64,000 bases of DNA from Balneolales bacterium. GTDB lineage: Bacteria; Bacteroidota; Rhodothermia; Balneolales; Natronogracilivirgulaceae. The notes below the pieces were generated by a model, which worked only from the letters and a program-made list of their open reading frames with translations, made no database searches and had not been told where the DNA came from. Location: the NCBI GenBank assembly GCA_007134845.1, contig SLKA01000062.1:1-64000 (forward strand), written 5' to 3'. This document shows, in pieces, positions 46,735 through 56,104 of this stretch (positions within the stretch are counted from its first letter, which is position 1; every line of letters begins with the position of its first letter). A program made the translations under genes and the position numbers.

Positions 46735-47295
46735 ATGATCAAACCAAATTTCTGGAAACGAATTAAGGCGCAGTCTGAAATGATTTTTCAGTCGCCTTTA
46801 CTGAAGCGGATGTCTCAGCTCGAACGCTATGAGTTTCTGCAACTTAGCCATCGCCGTCGGTTCAAAGCCGGCGAATATGTCTACTATCAGAACGATCCTG
46901 GTACGGGATTCTACATGATTGAACAGGGAGCGGTTGAATTGTTATATCAGGAGGAGCAAACGGATAATGCCGAACAACTAACCATTCTGAATGCGCCGCA
47001 ATCCTTTGGAGCCTTCAGCGTGGATTACCTGGTCAGGCGCAAGGCCTCGGCACGTTGCGCCACAGACGCTGTGTTGTACGGTTTTTTTATCACCGACTAC
47101 CAGACATTGGGAAAACGCCATCCCCGAATTGCATTGCGTTTTCTGGAGACACTGAATGTATTCGCAATACAACAGTATGATCTGGTCATATCACGCATGT
47201 CGCAGATAGATGAGGAGGAAACCGGTCCGGAAGCCTGCGCTCTGCTCTTTGAAACCTATGATATCCCTGTCGAAGAGTCGTCCGGGGACAAATAA
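46735..47295 (+). CDS. Cyclic nucleotide-binding-domain protein without HTH
   Basis: This 186-residue protein starts at the ATG at 46735 (the open frame from 46648 is not supported). Residues 25-130 form one cNMP-type beta-roll (KAGEYVYYQNDPGTGFYMIEQGAVELLYQ). It lacks the C-terminal helix-turn-helix of CRP/FNR proteins, so it probably does not bind DNA. Residues 130-186 look helical and acidic. The RXA-type phosphate-binding motif is not clear; instead RRKASARCAT occupies the site. The role is unknown. It precedes rlmD by 11 bp and is probably co-transcribed with it. Confidence 0.8.
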   Translation: MIKPNFWKRIKAQSEMIFQSPLLKRMSQLERYEFLQLSHRRRFKAGEYVYYQNDPGTGFYMIEQGAVELLYQEEQTDNAEQLTILNAPQSFGAFSVDYLVRRKASARCATDAVLYGFFITDYQTLGKRHPRIALRFLETLNVFAIQQYDLVISRMSQIDEEETGPEACALLFETYDIPVEESSGDK

Positions 47296-47306
47296 GCTGT
47301 ACTGGA

Positions 47307-48794
47307 ATGCATCAACACACACCTCCTTCTCCTGTTAAAAAGGGACGGGAACTGATTCTGGATATCACCACTGCCGCATTCGAAGGCAAAGGACTGGGAA
47401 AAGTCGATGAATACGCTGTTTTTGTAAAGAATACGGCACCCGGTGACCGTGTCCGGGTGCGCATCATCCGGAAACGGAAGAACTATGCCGAAGGCGTGCT
47501 TCTCGAGATCCTGGCCCCTTCCCCGATACGAATCCCTCCCCGGTGCCGGCATGCCGGTGTCTGCGGCGGCTGTACCTGGCAGCACATCCCCTATGAAGCA
47601 GAGCTGGCTCATAAATCGGGACACGTTGCCGACCATTTCCAGCGGATAGGCGGTTTTCGCGACATTCGCATTGATCCGGTGATCGGTGCGCCCGACCCTT
47701 TCCACTACCGAAATAAAATGGAATACACCTTCGGTGACCGGCGATGGCTGACAGACGACGAGGTACAGTCCGACAAACCGATATCTGACAGAGACTTTGC
47801 CCTGGGCCTTCATGTTCCCGGCCGCTATGATCGCATTCTGAATCTGGAAGAGTGCCACCTGCAGGAACCGGTCTCCTTCCGGATCCTCGACTCCGTCCGG
47901 GATTATGCCCTCACCAACCGCATCCCTCCATACAATTCACACAAACACGAGGGCTTTCTTCGGAATCTGATTATCCGCAATGCTGTACATACGAGTGATC
48001 TGATGGTCAATCTGGTTACCAGCGCCGAGGAAAATGGCATCATGCAGCCTCTGACCGATCATCTTCTGCAAACCTTCCCTGAAATCACCACGGTCATCAA
48101 CACCATCAACGACACCCGTTCACCGTCTTCTGAGGGAAGGTACCGGAATGTGCTTCACGGACCGGGCTATATTCGCGAGCATATCGGAAACTATCACTTC
48201 CGGATTGATCCGGGGACATTTTTCCAGACCAACACGCTGCAGGCGAAAGCCCTTTATGATGTCGTCCTGCACTCACTTGATGATTCGGCATTTACTGCAC
48301 CTGATAGTGCAGCAGAAGTAAAACCTGCAAAAGAAGACAAGGTCCTTTATGACCTCTACTGCGGTGTGGGAACACTTTCGCTCTACCTTAGTGGCAAGGC
48401 CTCCAGGGTGGTGGGAATTGAGATACACGCAGGGGCGGTCGAAAAAGCCCGTGAAAACGCAGCTGAAAATAAGGTGGATCATGCCGTTTTCGAACAGGGA
48501 GATATGAAGGACATATTTAATGATGCGCTTATTGAACGCCACGGTCGTCCCGACGTGATCATCACCGATCCGCCACGTGCCGGCATGCACGAATCAGTGA
48601 CAGAACAAATCAAGAAAATCGCCCCGGGAAAAATTATCTATGTGAGCTGTAACAGTGCCACCCAGGCTCGCGATGCAGCCATGCTTGCGGATCAATACAA
48701 CGTCGAACGCATTCAACCGGTTGATATGTTTCCCCGCACATATCATATCGAATCGATAGCCGTTTTATCAAAAAAAGAGGGCAGCACCTCATGA
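47307..48794 (+). CDS. rlmD: 23S rRNA (uracil-5-)-methyltransferase, RlmD/RumA family
   Basis: This 495-residue enzyme has a TRAM domain (about residues 15-70), a [4Fe-4S] cysteine set (Cys80, Cys86, Cys89 in CRHAGVCGGC, with a fourth further on near LEECHL), then a methyltransferase domain with LYDLYCGVGTLSLYLS for SAM and the catalytic YVSCNSAT. It puts the 5-methyl group on U1939 of 23S rRNA or a nearby U; RlmC-like specificity is also possible. It overlaps the next gene by an ATGA, which suggests coupled translation with crtI. Confidence 0.92.
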   Translation: MHQHTPPSPVKKGRELILDITTAAFEGKGLGKVDEYAVFVKNTAPGDRVRVRIIRKRKNYAEGVLLEILAPSPIRIPPRCRHAGVCGGCTWQHIPYEAELAHKSGHVADHFQRIGGFRDIRIDPVIGAPDPFHYRNKMEYTFGDRRWLTDDEVQSDKPISDRDFALGLHVPGRYDRILNLEECHLQEPVSFRILDSVRDYALTNRIPPYNSHKHEGFLRNLIIRNAVHTSDLMVNLVTSAEENGIMQPLTDHLLQTFPEITTVINTINDTRSPSSEGRYRNVLHGPGYIREHIGNYHFRIDPGTFFQTNTLQAKALYDVVLHSLDDSAFTAPDSAAEVKPAKEDKVLYDLYCGVGTLSLYLSGKASRVVGIEIHAGAVEKARENAAENKVDHAVFEQGDMKDIFNDALIERHGRPDVIITDPPRAGMHESVTEQIKKIAPGKIIYVSCNSATQARDAAMLADQYNVERIQPVDMFPRTYHIESIAVLSKKEGSTS

Positions 48795-50272
48795 AAATCA
48801 GTGTTATCGGAGCAGGATTAGGCGGGTTGTCCGCATCAGCAATTTTAGCTTCCCGGGGACACACCGTTGATCTTTTCGAGCAAAATGAAAATCCGGGTGG
48901 CAAAATGCAGGAATTACGTAGTACCGGTTTTCGCTTTGACACCGGTCCGAGTCTGCTTACCATGCCGTTTCTGCTGGAGCAGGTTTTTGAACGATGCGGC
49001 AAATCATCAGCAGATTATCTGGAGTGGACTCAGGTGGAGCCGGTGTGCCGGTATCAGTTCCCTGACGGCTCCGTGTTTCATAACTACCATGATCCCCGCA
49101 GAAACCGGGAGGAACTGATGCGCATTGCCCCGGAGGATGTAGAAGCCTGGGACCAATTTCTCGATTACAGCTCCGATCTGTACCGTCGTACCGCCGAGAC
49201 ATTCCTTTTCAATCCGCTTCAGGGCATACGGGATATGCAGCTCAGTGACATACCCGACTTTCTGCGCATTGACGCCTTTACCACTGTATCCAAGCGTGTT
49301 GATGACTATTTCAGCTCCCCCAGACTGCGTCAGCTTTTCAAGCGTTTTCCAACCTATAACGGCTCTTCGCCTTATCAGGCTCCGGCCACACTGAATGTGA
49401 TCCCCTTTGTAGAACTCCGTCTGGGTGGTTATTACATCAAGGGGGGCATGTATAATCTCGCACGTGCGCTGGTGAAACTGGCTGAGGACTGCGGGGTGCG
49501 GATTCATATCGGCGTTCCGGTTGATATGATCGTTCCCGATCCCGGGCGCAAACGTGCGATTTCGGGACTCATGATCAACGGAACCTTATACGAGGCGGAT
49601 GCCGTCGTAGCCAACAGTGATGCCACGGCTACCTATATGAGCCTTATGCCGCGCAATGCGCTCTCACAGTTAAATAAAAGAAGGATTTCACGTATCGAAC
49701 CTTCCTGTTCCGGTTTTGTTGTGCTGCTGGGTCTGAACCGCATCTATCCGCAGCTAAAGCATCACAACATCTTTTTTTCCGATAACTATGAAGAGGAATT
49801 CCGTACGATTTTTGATCTGAGAGAACCACCTCAGGATCCCACGGTCTATATCACCAACACATCCCTGACCGACCCCGGTGACGCCCCGCCCGATTGTTCG
49901 AATTTTTTCATGCTGGTAAATGCACCCTACACGGCAGCAGGTCAGCTTTGGCATGAATGGACGGAGACCTACACGGATCATATCATCCATACCATGGAGG
50001 CACGCGGACTTGAAGGGCTCCGGGATGCCATTCTGTTCAGGAAAGTCATCACCCCACCCGATTTTGAGCGTCTTTACGGATCTAACAAAGGCAGCATCTA
50101 CGGCACCAGTTCAAATAACCGCAATGCCGCATTCATCCGGCCGCGAAACAAGTCACCGTGGTTTGATAACCTGTATCTCTGCGGTGGAAGTACTCATCCG
50201 GGCGGTGGCATCCCCCTGGTGATGCAATCGGCCATGAACGTCGATGCGCTCGTGAACCGCCAGGCGGAATAG
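48791..50272 (+). CDS. CrtI/CrtD-family carotenoid desaturase
   Basis: This 493-residue FAD-dependent amine-oxidase-fold protein has an N-terminal dinucleotide-binding site (GAGLGGLSASAILASRG, then DLFEQNENPGGKM). DTGPSLLTMP and GYYIKGGMYNLARAL are typical of the bacterial carotenoid desaturases CrtI and CrtD, and the C-terminal GGSTHPGGGIPLVMQSA is the FAD-proximal signature. It could desaturate phytoene or a later intermediate; other crt genes are absent from the window, so the step cannot be set. The 4-bp overlap with rlmD is unexpected. Confidence 0.88.
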   Translation: MKISVIGAGLGGLSASAILASRGHTVDLFEQNENPGGKMQELRSTGFRFDTGPSLLTMPFLLEQVFERCGKSSADYLEWTQVEPVCRYQFPDGSVFHNYHDPRRNREELMRIAPEDVEAWDQFLDYSSDLYRRTAETFLFNPLQGIRDMQLSDIPDFLRIDAFTTVSKRVDDYFSSPRLRQLFKRFPTYNGSSPYQAPATLNVIPFVELRLGGYYIKGGMYNLARALVKLAEDCGVRIHIGVPVDMIVPDPGRKRAISGLMINGTLYEADAVVANSDATATYMSLMPRNALSQLNKRRISRIEPSCSGFVVLLGLNRIYPQLKHHNIFFSDNYEEEFRTIFDLREPPQDPTVYITNTSLTDPGDAPPDCSNFFMLVNAPYTAAGQLWHEWTETYTDHIIHTMEARGLEGLRDAILFRKVITPPDFERLYGSNKGSIYGTSSNNRNAAFIRPRNKSPWFDNLYLCGGSTHPGGGIPLVMQSAMNVDALVNRQAE

Positions 50273-50349
50273 AAAGTAACTTATCAGCTACGCGGATCAG
50301 GGCAGCTGAATTACCAGTCAGGCTCTGACAAATAACAGGCAGGTTCTGA

Positions 50350-50874
50350 CTATGACCTTGTTTTCCCGCTTCTGTCCGATCTTTTTCCCAGATTGATCAC
50401 TTCCACATCAATAATTTTCCCGTTTTCAAGGCCGAACCTCACGACTGTACGATACTCATGAAAACCGTGCACTCCCGCCGCACCGGGGTTCATATAGACC
50501 ATGTTACCCTTATCGTAATCACGGGCGATTTTAAGGATATGTGTATGACCGCAAACAAACAGGTCGGGCGGATCCTCTTCCAGTTTCTTTTTGATGGGAA
50601 GTGCATAGCGCCCCGGATTGCCGCCAATATGTGTCATCCACACATCCACTCCCTGTTTTTCAAACCGCTGATGCAGCGGGTAGGCAGCGCGGACGTCCTG
50701 CCCGTCAATATTGCCATAGACGCCGGTCAGCGGTGCGATCGCCTCAAGATGCCGGGCAATTTCAATCTTGCCGAAATCTCCGGCATGCCAGACCTCATCC
50801 ACACCGTTAAAATAATCGGCCACTTGCGGATCGAGATAGTGATGTGTATCTGAAATCAGCCCTATTTTAAGCAT
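50350..50874 (-). CDS. YfcE/MJ0936-type metallophosphoesterase
   Basis: This 174-residue phosphoesterase has the five motif blocks in order: SDTHH, HAGDFG, GNIDGQ, THIGGNPG and GHTH. Length and compactness match the YfcE/MJ0936 group, which hydrolyses phosphodiesters with two metals; natural substrates are unclear. It is convergent with the carotenoid gene (77 bp between stops) and divergent from the glycosyltransferase. Confidence 0.92.
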   Translation of the reverse strand: MLKIGLISDTHHYLDPQVADYFNGVDEVWHAGDFGKIEIARHLEAIAPLTGVYGNIDGQDVRAAYPLHQRFEKQGVDVWMTHIGGNPGRYALPIKKKLEEDPPDLFVCGHTHILKIARDYDKGNMVYMNPGAAGVHGFHEYRTVVRFGLENGKIIDVEVINLGKRSDRSGKTRS

Positions 50875-51010
50875 CGTACATATTGTGTATCATAGGGTCA
50901 CGGTTAGCTATCCTGCCATTATACGGCAATATGCAACCGGGGTAAAGCATTTTCTGATGGTGCAATCCGATTTTTTCTTCATTTCGTAAATCTGTCCAAA
51001 CGTATTTCTA

Positions 51011-52042
51011 ATGCCTGATTTCAGCATCATTATTGTCACCTGGAATGCCCTGCATCACCTGAAAACCTTTCTGCCATCGGTTTGGCAGCACTCCCGGCTC
51101 GATGCAGAGATTATCATAGCGGACAATGCCTCCACTGACGGAACAGTGGAATGGGTTGCCGACCATTTTCCGGAGATGCGGATTGTCACCCTGGACCATA
51201 ATTACGGATACTGTGGCGGTAACAACCGGGCTGCAGGCCATGCGCGAGCCGAGAATCTCATTTTTCTGAACAATGATGTGGAGGTAACGCCAGGCTGGCT
51301 TGCCCCCCTGCGCCAGATGCTGGATGACAACCCGGATGTAGCTGCGCTGCAGCCGAAACTGCTCAGCTGGAGTGAGCGGAATTATTTTGAATATGCAGGT
51401 GCGGCAGGGGGACTGCTTGACCGGCATGCCTATCCGTTTTGCCGTGGTCGCATTTTTGACACGCTTGAAGCAGATGAGGGGCAGTACGATCAGGAGTGCG
51501 ATATCTCATGGGCAAGCGGCGCGGCAATGGTCATCCGGAAAAAGCCGTTTCTGGACAGCGGCGGTTTTGACGAGACGTTCGAGTTTCACATGGAAGAGAT
51601 CGATCTGTGCTGGCGGCTGTGGAATCGCGGATACCGGACACGTTACTGTCCCGGTTCGGTCGTATATCATCTGGGCGGCGGCTCCCTTCCTCCCGATTCC
51701 CCCCGCAAGCTCTACTACAACTATCGCAATAATTTGAAGATGATCTGGAAAAACAGCCGGTCAGGTCATCTGCCCGGACGCATCACCATGCGCATCCTTC
51801 TGGATGCCGTCGCTTTTTCACGTGCCATGCTGCGGCTGCAGTGGCGCGAGTGCGGCGCCATACTGCGTGCCCATCTCCATTTCTACCGGTCCCTGCCCGG
51901 ACTGATCTCCGTTCGCAAGTCACTCAACAGGGTCAGGACCACATCCAGTGATACGCCGGTTCTTCGCCCCTATTCCATCATCTGGCAGTATTTTTTCCGT
52001 GGCCGGAGAACCTACAACTCATTGCCTGACACTGGAAATTGA
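51011..52042 (+). CDS. Glycosyltransferase family 2
   Basis: This is a 343-residue GT2 protein. SIIIVTWNALHHLK (residues 4-17), DNASTDGTVEW and NNDVEVTPGWL (a DxD-like site) form the donor-binding half; WASGAAMVIRKKPF, GGFDETFEFHMEEIDLCWRL and YHLGGGSLP form the acceptor half. Such enzymes add sugars to cell-surface polysaccharides; the EED-type EEIDLCWR motif suggests a rhamnosyltransferase-like branch. No cluster partner is present and the acceptor is unknown. No membrane helix is seen. Confidence 0.9.
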   Translation: MPDFSIIIVTWNALHHLKTFLPSVWQHSRLDAEIIIADNASTDGTVEWVADHFPEMRIVTLDHNYGYCGGNNRAAGHARAENLIFLNNDVEVTPGWLAPLRQMLDDNPDVAALQPKLLSWSERNYFEYAGAAGGLLDRHAYPFCRGRIFDTLEADEGQYDQECDISWASGAAMVIRKKPFLDSGGFDETFEFHMEEIDLCWRLWNRGYRTRYCPGSVVYHLGGGSLPPDSPRKLYYNYRNNLKMIWKNSRSGHLPGRITMRILLDAVAFSRAMLRLQWRECGAILRAHLHFYRSLPGLISVRKSLNRVRTTSSDTPVLRPYSIIWQYFFRGRRTYNSLPDTGN

Positions 52043-52063
52043 CTGCCAATCTGCCTATTATTG

Positions 52064-52987
52064 ATGCCTAAGCAAACCATAAAAAAACGCATGTTACCTG
52101 ATTTCAATCAGACTGTCCCTATTGATCAGATTGGTGTGGAAGAGCGGGTCGCCCGCTTCCGGACCCGCAGCATAAAGAAGGAGTCCAAGCTTTTCGCATT
52201 GAAACTGGCACTGAGGATGGTCGATCTTACCACATTGGAGGGCATGGACTCTCCCGGCAAAGTGCGCCAGTTGTGCTACAAGGCACTCTATCCGCATAAA
52301 ATTGATCCCGACATCCCGCGTGTAGCCGCCATCTGTGTCTATCCGAACCGTGTGCGGCTGGCTGTCGAAATCCTCAAGGGTTCCGGCATCCATGTTGCCA
52401 GTGTGGCTACCTCCTTCCCCAGCGGCATGGGAACGATGGAATCGCGTATCGATGAGGTGAAGTACGCTGTGGATGAGGGAGCAGACGAAATCGACATGGT
52501 CATCTCACGCTGGGCTTTCCTTAAGGGTGATTACAGCTATGTTTTTGATGAGATCGCCATGATTAAGGAGGCGTGCGGACCAGCGCACCTCAAAGTCATC
52601 CTGGAAACGGGCGAGCTTGAGACCTATGAAAATGTCCGCAAAGCAAGTGATATCGCCATGTATGCTGGTGCCGATTTCATAAAAACATCGACCGGAAAGA
52701 TCTCTCCCGCGGCAACCATGCCCGTAACACTGGTGATGCTGTATGCCATCCGCGACTACTACCTGAAAACCGGCAACAAAATCGGCATGAAACCGGCCGG
52801 CGGCATCCGCGATGCCAAAACGGCACTGCACTACCTGGCGATGGTCAAGGAGACACTGGGAGCCGATTGGCTGGATCCCGACCTGTTCCGTTTCGGTGCC
52901 AGCTCGCTCGCCAATGACCTGCTTATGCAGATCATCAAGCAAAAAACCGGGCACTATCAATCACCCGACTATTTCTCAATCGGATAA
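52064..52987 (+). CDS. deoC: Deoxyribose-phosphate aldolase
   Basis: This 307-residue class I aldolase carries the Schiff-base lysine in DFIKTSTGKI, the second lysine in GMKPAGGIRD, and DMVISRWAFL. The N-terminus is longer than that of E. coli DeoC (about 260). It splits 2-deoxyribose 5-phosphate to glyceraldehyde 3-phosphate and acetaldehyde. The start is at the ATG at 52064; a TTG just ahead adds one residue. It is followed at 4 bp by an aldehyde dehydrogenase that could take the acetaldehyde. A glycosyltransferase precedes it by 21 bp, probably unrelated. Confidence 0.94.
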   Translation: MPKQTIKKRMLPDFNQTVPIDQIGVEERVARFRTRSIKKESKLFALKLALRMVDLTTLEGMDSPGKVRQLCYKALYPHKIDPDIPRVAAICVYPNRVRLAVEILKGSGIHVASVATSFPSGMGTMESRIDEVKYAVDEGADEIDMVISRWAFLKGDYSYVFDEIAMIKEACGPAHLKVILETGELETYENVRKASDIAMYAGADFIKTSTGKISPAATMPVTLVMLYAIRDYYLKTGNKIGMKPAGGIRDAKTALHYLAMVKETLGADWLDPDLFRFGASSLANDLLMQIIKQKTGHYQSPDYFSIG

Positions 52988-52991
52988 TCTT

Positions 52992-54473
52992 ATGTCAGAA
53001 AAAGAAGTCATCACCCGCCAGAGTCTTCGCTTCGATGAACTGTGGACCTACGATCCGGCGCCGGAAAGTCCGGATTATGTGAAAATCGAAGAGCAATACA
53101 ACCTGTTTATCGACGGAAAATTCCAGGAGCCGGCGAGCGGCCGCTATTTTGAAACCATCAACCCGGCCAATGAAAAATTGCTTTCACGGGTTGCCAGAGC
53201 GGACAAGAGCGATCTGGACATGGCGGTGGCCGCGGCGCGAAAGGCCTATGACGGAATCTGGTCCAGGATGCCCGCGAAGGAACGCGGCAAGTATATTTAC
53301 CGCATCGCCCGGCTGCTGCAGGAGCGCGCACGCGAATTTGCCATCCTGGAAAGCATGGATACCGGAAAGCCGATCCGGGAGTCGCGCGACATCGACATTC
53401 CGATCGTCATCGCCCATTTCTTCTACTATGCCGGATGGGCAGACAAACTGAAATATGCCTTCCCTGGCGTGGATCCTCGTCCGCTCGGCGTTGCCGGACA
53501 GATCATTCCCTGGAACTTCCCTCTTCTGATGGCCGCGTGGAAAATTGCGCCTGCACTTGCCACGGGCAACACCGTTGTCATCAAGCCGGCCTCATCCACC
53601 CCCCTTACCCTCCTGAGACTGGGTGAGCTTATCCGTGATGCCGGCCTGCCCGCCGGTGTGGTGAATATCGTGACCGGTCCGGGTGAGATCGGAAGTGCTA
53701 TAGCCAACCATCCCGGCATCGACAAGATTGCCTTTACCGGATCGACGGAAATCGGCCGGACCATTCAGGAGGCGTCCCTGCGAACCGGAAAGAAATACAC
53801 CCTGGAGCTGGGTGGAAAAGCGGCCAACATCGTCTTCGACGACGCACCTGTCGAAGAGGCGGTGGAAGGCATTGTCAACGGCATCTTCTTCAACCAGGGG
53901 CATGTCTGCTGTGCCGGATCCCGGCTTCTGGTGCAGGAGGGTGTGGCCGACGAGCTGGTGCACAAGCTCAAAATGCGTATGGAGACGCTGATCCTGGGGG
54001 ATCCGCTCGACAAGAACACTGACATCGGCGCCATCAACTCCAAGGGACAGCTTGACAGTATCCTCGGTTACCTGACGGAGGGTGTGGATAACGGCCAGCA
54101 GATCTACCAGACCAAATGCGAGCTTCCGGAGAAAGGCTACTGGTGCCGGCCGACGCTTGTGGAAAACGTGAGCCAGTCCCACCGCATCGTACAGGAAGAG
54201 GTATTCGGACCGGTTCTCACCATACAGACCTTCCGCACCCCGGCCGAGGCGGTCTCCCTGGCCAACAATTCACCTTACGGCCTGTCGGGTGGCGTCTGGA
54301 CCGACAAGGGATCCAAAATCTTCAAGGTCGGCAAGGGAATCCGCGCCGGGGTTATCTGGGCCAATACCTTCAACAAATTTGATCCAACCTCACCTTTTGG
54401 CGGTTATAAAGAGAGCGGCATGGGCCGTGAAGGCGGCATCCACGGTCTTTTACCCTATTTGGAGCTATCATAA
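52992..54473 (+). CDS. Aldehyde dehydrogenase paired with deoC
   Basis: This 493-residue ALDH-superfamily enzyme starts at the ATG at 52992; the open frame from 52812 is inside deoC. It has PWNFPLLM (oxyanion Asn), TGSTEIGR (NAD site), LELGGKAANIVF (catalytic Glu), and NQGHVCCAGSR with the catalytic Cys. NAD-dependent oxidation of acetaldehyde to acetate, or of a C3 to C5 aldehyde from deoxyribose catabolism, fits the neighbour. Its stop overlaps the start of the next gene (TAATG), so the two are translationally coupled. Confidence 0.93.
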   Translation: MSEKEVITRQSLRFDELWTYDPAPESPDYVKIEEQYNLFIDGKFQEPASGRYFETINPANEKLLSRVARADKSDLDMAVAAARKAYDGIWSRMPAKERGKYIYRIARLLQERAREFAILESMDTGKPIRESRDIDIPIVIAHFFYYAGWADKLKYAFPGVDPRPLGVAGQIIPWNFPLLMAAWKIAPALATGNTVVIKPASSTPLTLLRLGELIRDAGLPAGVVNIVTGPGEIGSAIANHPGIDKIAFTGSTEIGRTIQEASLRTGKKYTLELGGKAANIVFDDAPVEEAVEGIVNGIFFNQGHVCCAGSRLLVQEGVADELVHKLKMRMETLILGDPLDKNTDIGAINSKGQLDSILGYLTEGVDNGQQIYQTKCELPEKGYWCRPTLVENVSQSHRIVQEEVFGPVLTIQTFRTPAEAVSLANNSPYGLSGGVWTDKGSKIFKVGKGIRAGVIWANTFNKFDPTSPFGGYKESGMGREGGIHGLLPYLELS

Positions 54474-55336
54474 TGAGCAATCGACTGAACGTTTTGAAAA
54501 CCTGCAAACTGTATATCGGGGGGAAATTCTCCCGGTCGGAGTCGGAACACTATTTTCAGGCTTTTGACAAAAAACAGAAACTCCTGGCCAACCTGTGCCG
54601 GGCATCTCGCAAGGATCTCCGCAATGCCATTCAGGCGGCAAGAAAGGTGCAGGCTGACTGGGGCGGCCGTACCGCATACAACCGCGGGCAGATCCTCTAC
54701 CGCATGGCCGAGATGATGGAAGGCCGCCGCGATCAGTTCATCGCCGAACTGGAATGTGCTGCTGTCTCCAGGCGTCGTGCCGAAAACGAAACCGATGCGG
54801 CCATCGACCGCCTGGTCCATTATGCCGGCTGGACTGACAAATATTCCGCACTATTCAGCAGTGTAAATCCGGTGGCCAGTCCCCATTTCAACTTTTCGAT
54901 ACCTGAACCTACGGGTGTTGTGGGGATAGCGGCTCCGGACGACTATCCGCTGGTCGGACTTATATCACTTATTGCGCCGGTCATTGCGGGCGGCAATACC
55001 TGCGTGGTACTTTCCTCCGAAAAATACGGTAGCGTTGCCTGCACCCTGGCCGAAGTGATCCATTCGTCGGACGTACCCGGCGGCGTGGTCAACGTACTGA
55101 CCGGCTTCCGCGCTGATCTGGTGCCTCCTCTTGCCACACATATGGACGTCAATGCCGTACTCAGTGCGGCCGATGATCCGGAGCAGAAAAAAAATATACA
55201 GGAAAACGCTCATATCAACGTTAAGAGGGTACACTTGTATGATGGAACCGACTGGATGAAGGATGAATCCCAGTCACCGTATTATATCATGGACTTCCAG
55301 GAGATCAAAACAACCTGGCATCCTGTCGGAACCTGA
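54473..55336 (+). CDS. Half-length aldehyde dehydrogenase-like protein without catalytic residues
   Basis: This 287-residue protein matches the N-terminal, cofactor-binding part of the preceding ALDH (KLYIGGKFSRSESE, AARKVQADW, LVHYAGWTDKYSAL). It lacks the catalytic half: PWNFP has become APDDYP, and the LELGGK Glu and the catalytic Cys region are absent. It ends with a unique segment of about 50 residues (from EQKKNIQENAH). Because it has a proper start, coupled translation and no broken frames, it is probably a functional pseudoenzyme or stabilising partner of the full-length ALDH, not a recent pseudogene. A homodimer partner or NAD/RNA-binding role are alternatives. Confidence 0.75.
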   Translation: MSNRLNVLKTCKLYIGGKFSRSESEHYFQAFDKKQKLLANLCRASRKDLRNAIQAARKVQADWGGRTAYNRGQILYRMAEMMEGRRDQFIAELECAAVSRRRAENETDAAIDRLVHYAGWTDKYSALFSSVNPVASPHFNFSIPEPTGVVGIAAPDDYPLVGLISLIAPVIAGGNTCVVLSSEKYGSVACTLAEVIHSSDVPGGVVNVLTGFRADLVPPLATHMDVNAVLSAADDPEQKKNIQENAHINVKRVHLYDGTDWMKDESQSPYYIMDFQEIKTTWHPVGT

Positions 55337-55374
55337 TCCATTTTATCCAGGCATCTGCTAACAATTTGACATCC

Positions 55375-56013
55375 ATGCTGAAATCGTACCGTTTCCTGTT
55401 TGTGCCGTTTTTGTTGACGGCCCTGATCCTGGCATCATGCGCCCCTACCGATGAATTGCGGGATGACGAGATGGACCAGCTTCTTGACAAAGCTTTTGAG
55501 GATTATGCCGATCTTGCAGAACATATGGATGAAATGATCATTGAAGAAGAGCTTGATGAGAGCACAATGATTCAGCTGGAAGAACGTGCGGAGGAGCTGC
55601 TCAGAGAATTGCCTGAGCTGGCTTTCAATCTTGAAGCATACCGCAGTACATTTGCAGATTTACATGCCGGCGCCCGAAATGAAATTCCCGTCCATTATCT
55701 GCAACCTGAAAAACAGGAGGATACCCGGGACCGTGCAGATCAGAATCACGGATTTCGCATTCAGATCATATCCACACAAGATGCGCAACTGGCCGATGAG
55801 ATCCTGGAGGATTTTGAAGAGTGGATCAGCAGTGTTAGCGAACCTCCTCAGCCGCGCACCTACATGGTTTTCCAGCAGCCTTATTACCGGGTGCATGTCG
55901 GTGACTTTCTTGACCGCCAGAAAGCTCTTGAGTTCACTGATTTTGTAAGACTTCGCTATCCGGAAGCCTGGGTGATTCACAGCCAGATCCATCCCGGGCG
56001 TGTTCAGAGATAA
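55375..56013 (+). CDS. SPOR-domain lipoprotein
   Basis: From the ATG at 55375 the protein has 212 residues; a TTG at 55366 is less likely. The signal ends ILASC (Cys22), a lipobox. A very acidic helical stretch (about 27-90, rich in Glu, Asp and Leu, coiled-coil-like) is followed by a SPOR fold at about 130-205 (FRIQIISTQDAQLADEIL, then YYRVHVGDFLDRQKALEF). SPOR domains bind denuded glycan strands at the division septum. It is placed in the envelope; partners cannot be told. Confidence 0.85.
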   Translation: MLKSYRFLFVPFLLTALILASCAPTDELRDDEMDQLLDKAFEDYADLAEHMDEMIIEEELDESTMIQLEERAEELLRELPELAFNLEAYRSTFADLHAGARNEIPVHYLQPEKQEDTRDRADQNHGFRIQIISTQDAQLADEILEDFEEWISSVSEPPQPRTYMVFQQPYYRVHVGDFLDRQKALEFTDFVRLRYPEAWVIHSQIHPGRVQR

Positions 56014-56104
56014 TACTACCCTGCTAACAATACAGGCGGATGCCAGACAGTTAAGTTTCAGGCATGAGAGTGCCAGCTTTGCTTCTCGCCTTCGCTCCTG
56101 AGCT

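Noticed and set aside
52812-52991. Extension of the aldehyde dehydrogenase into deoC
   Set aside because: It overlaps the conserved end of deoC in another frame, and the ATG at 52992 gives a normal ALDH length.
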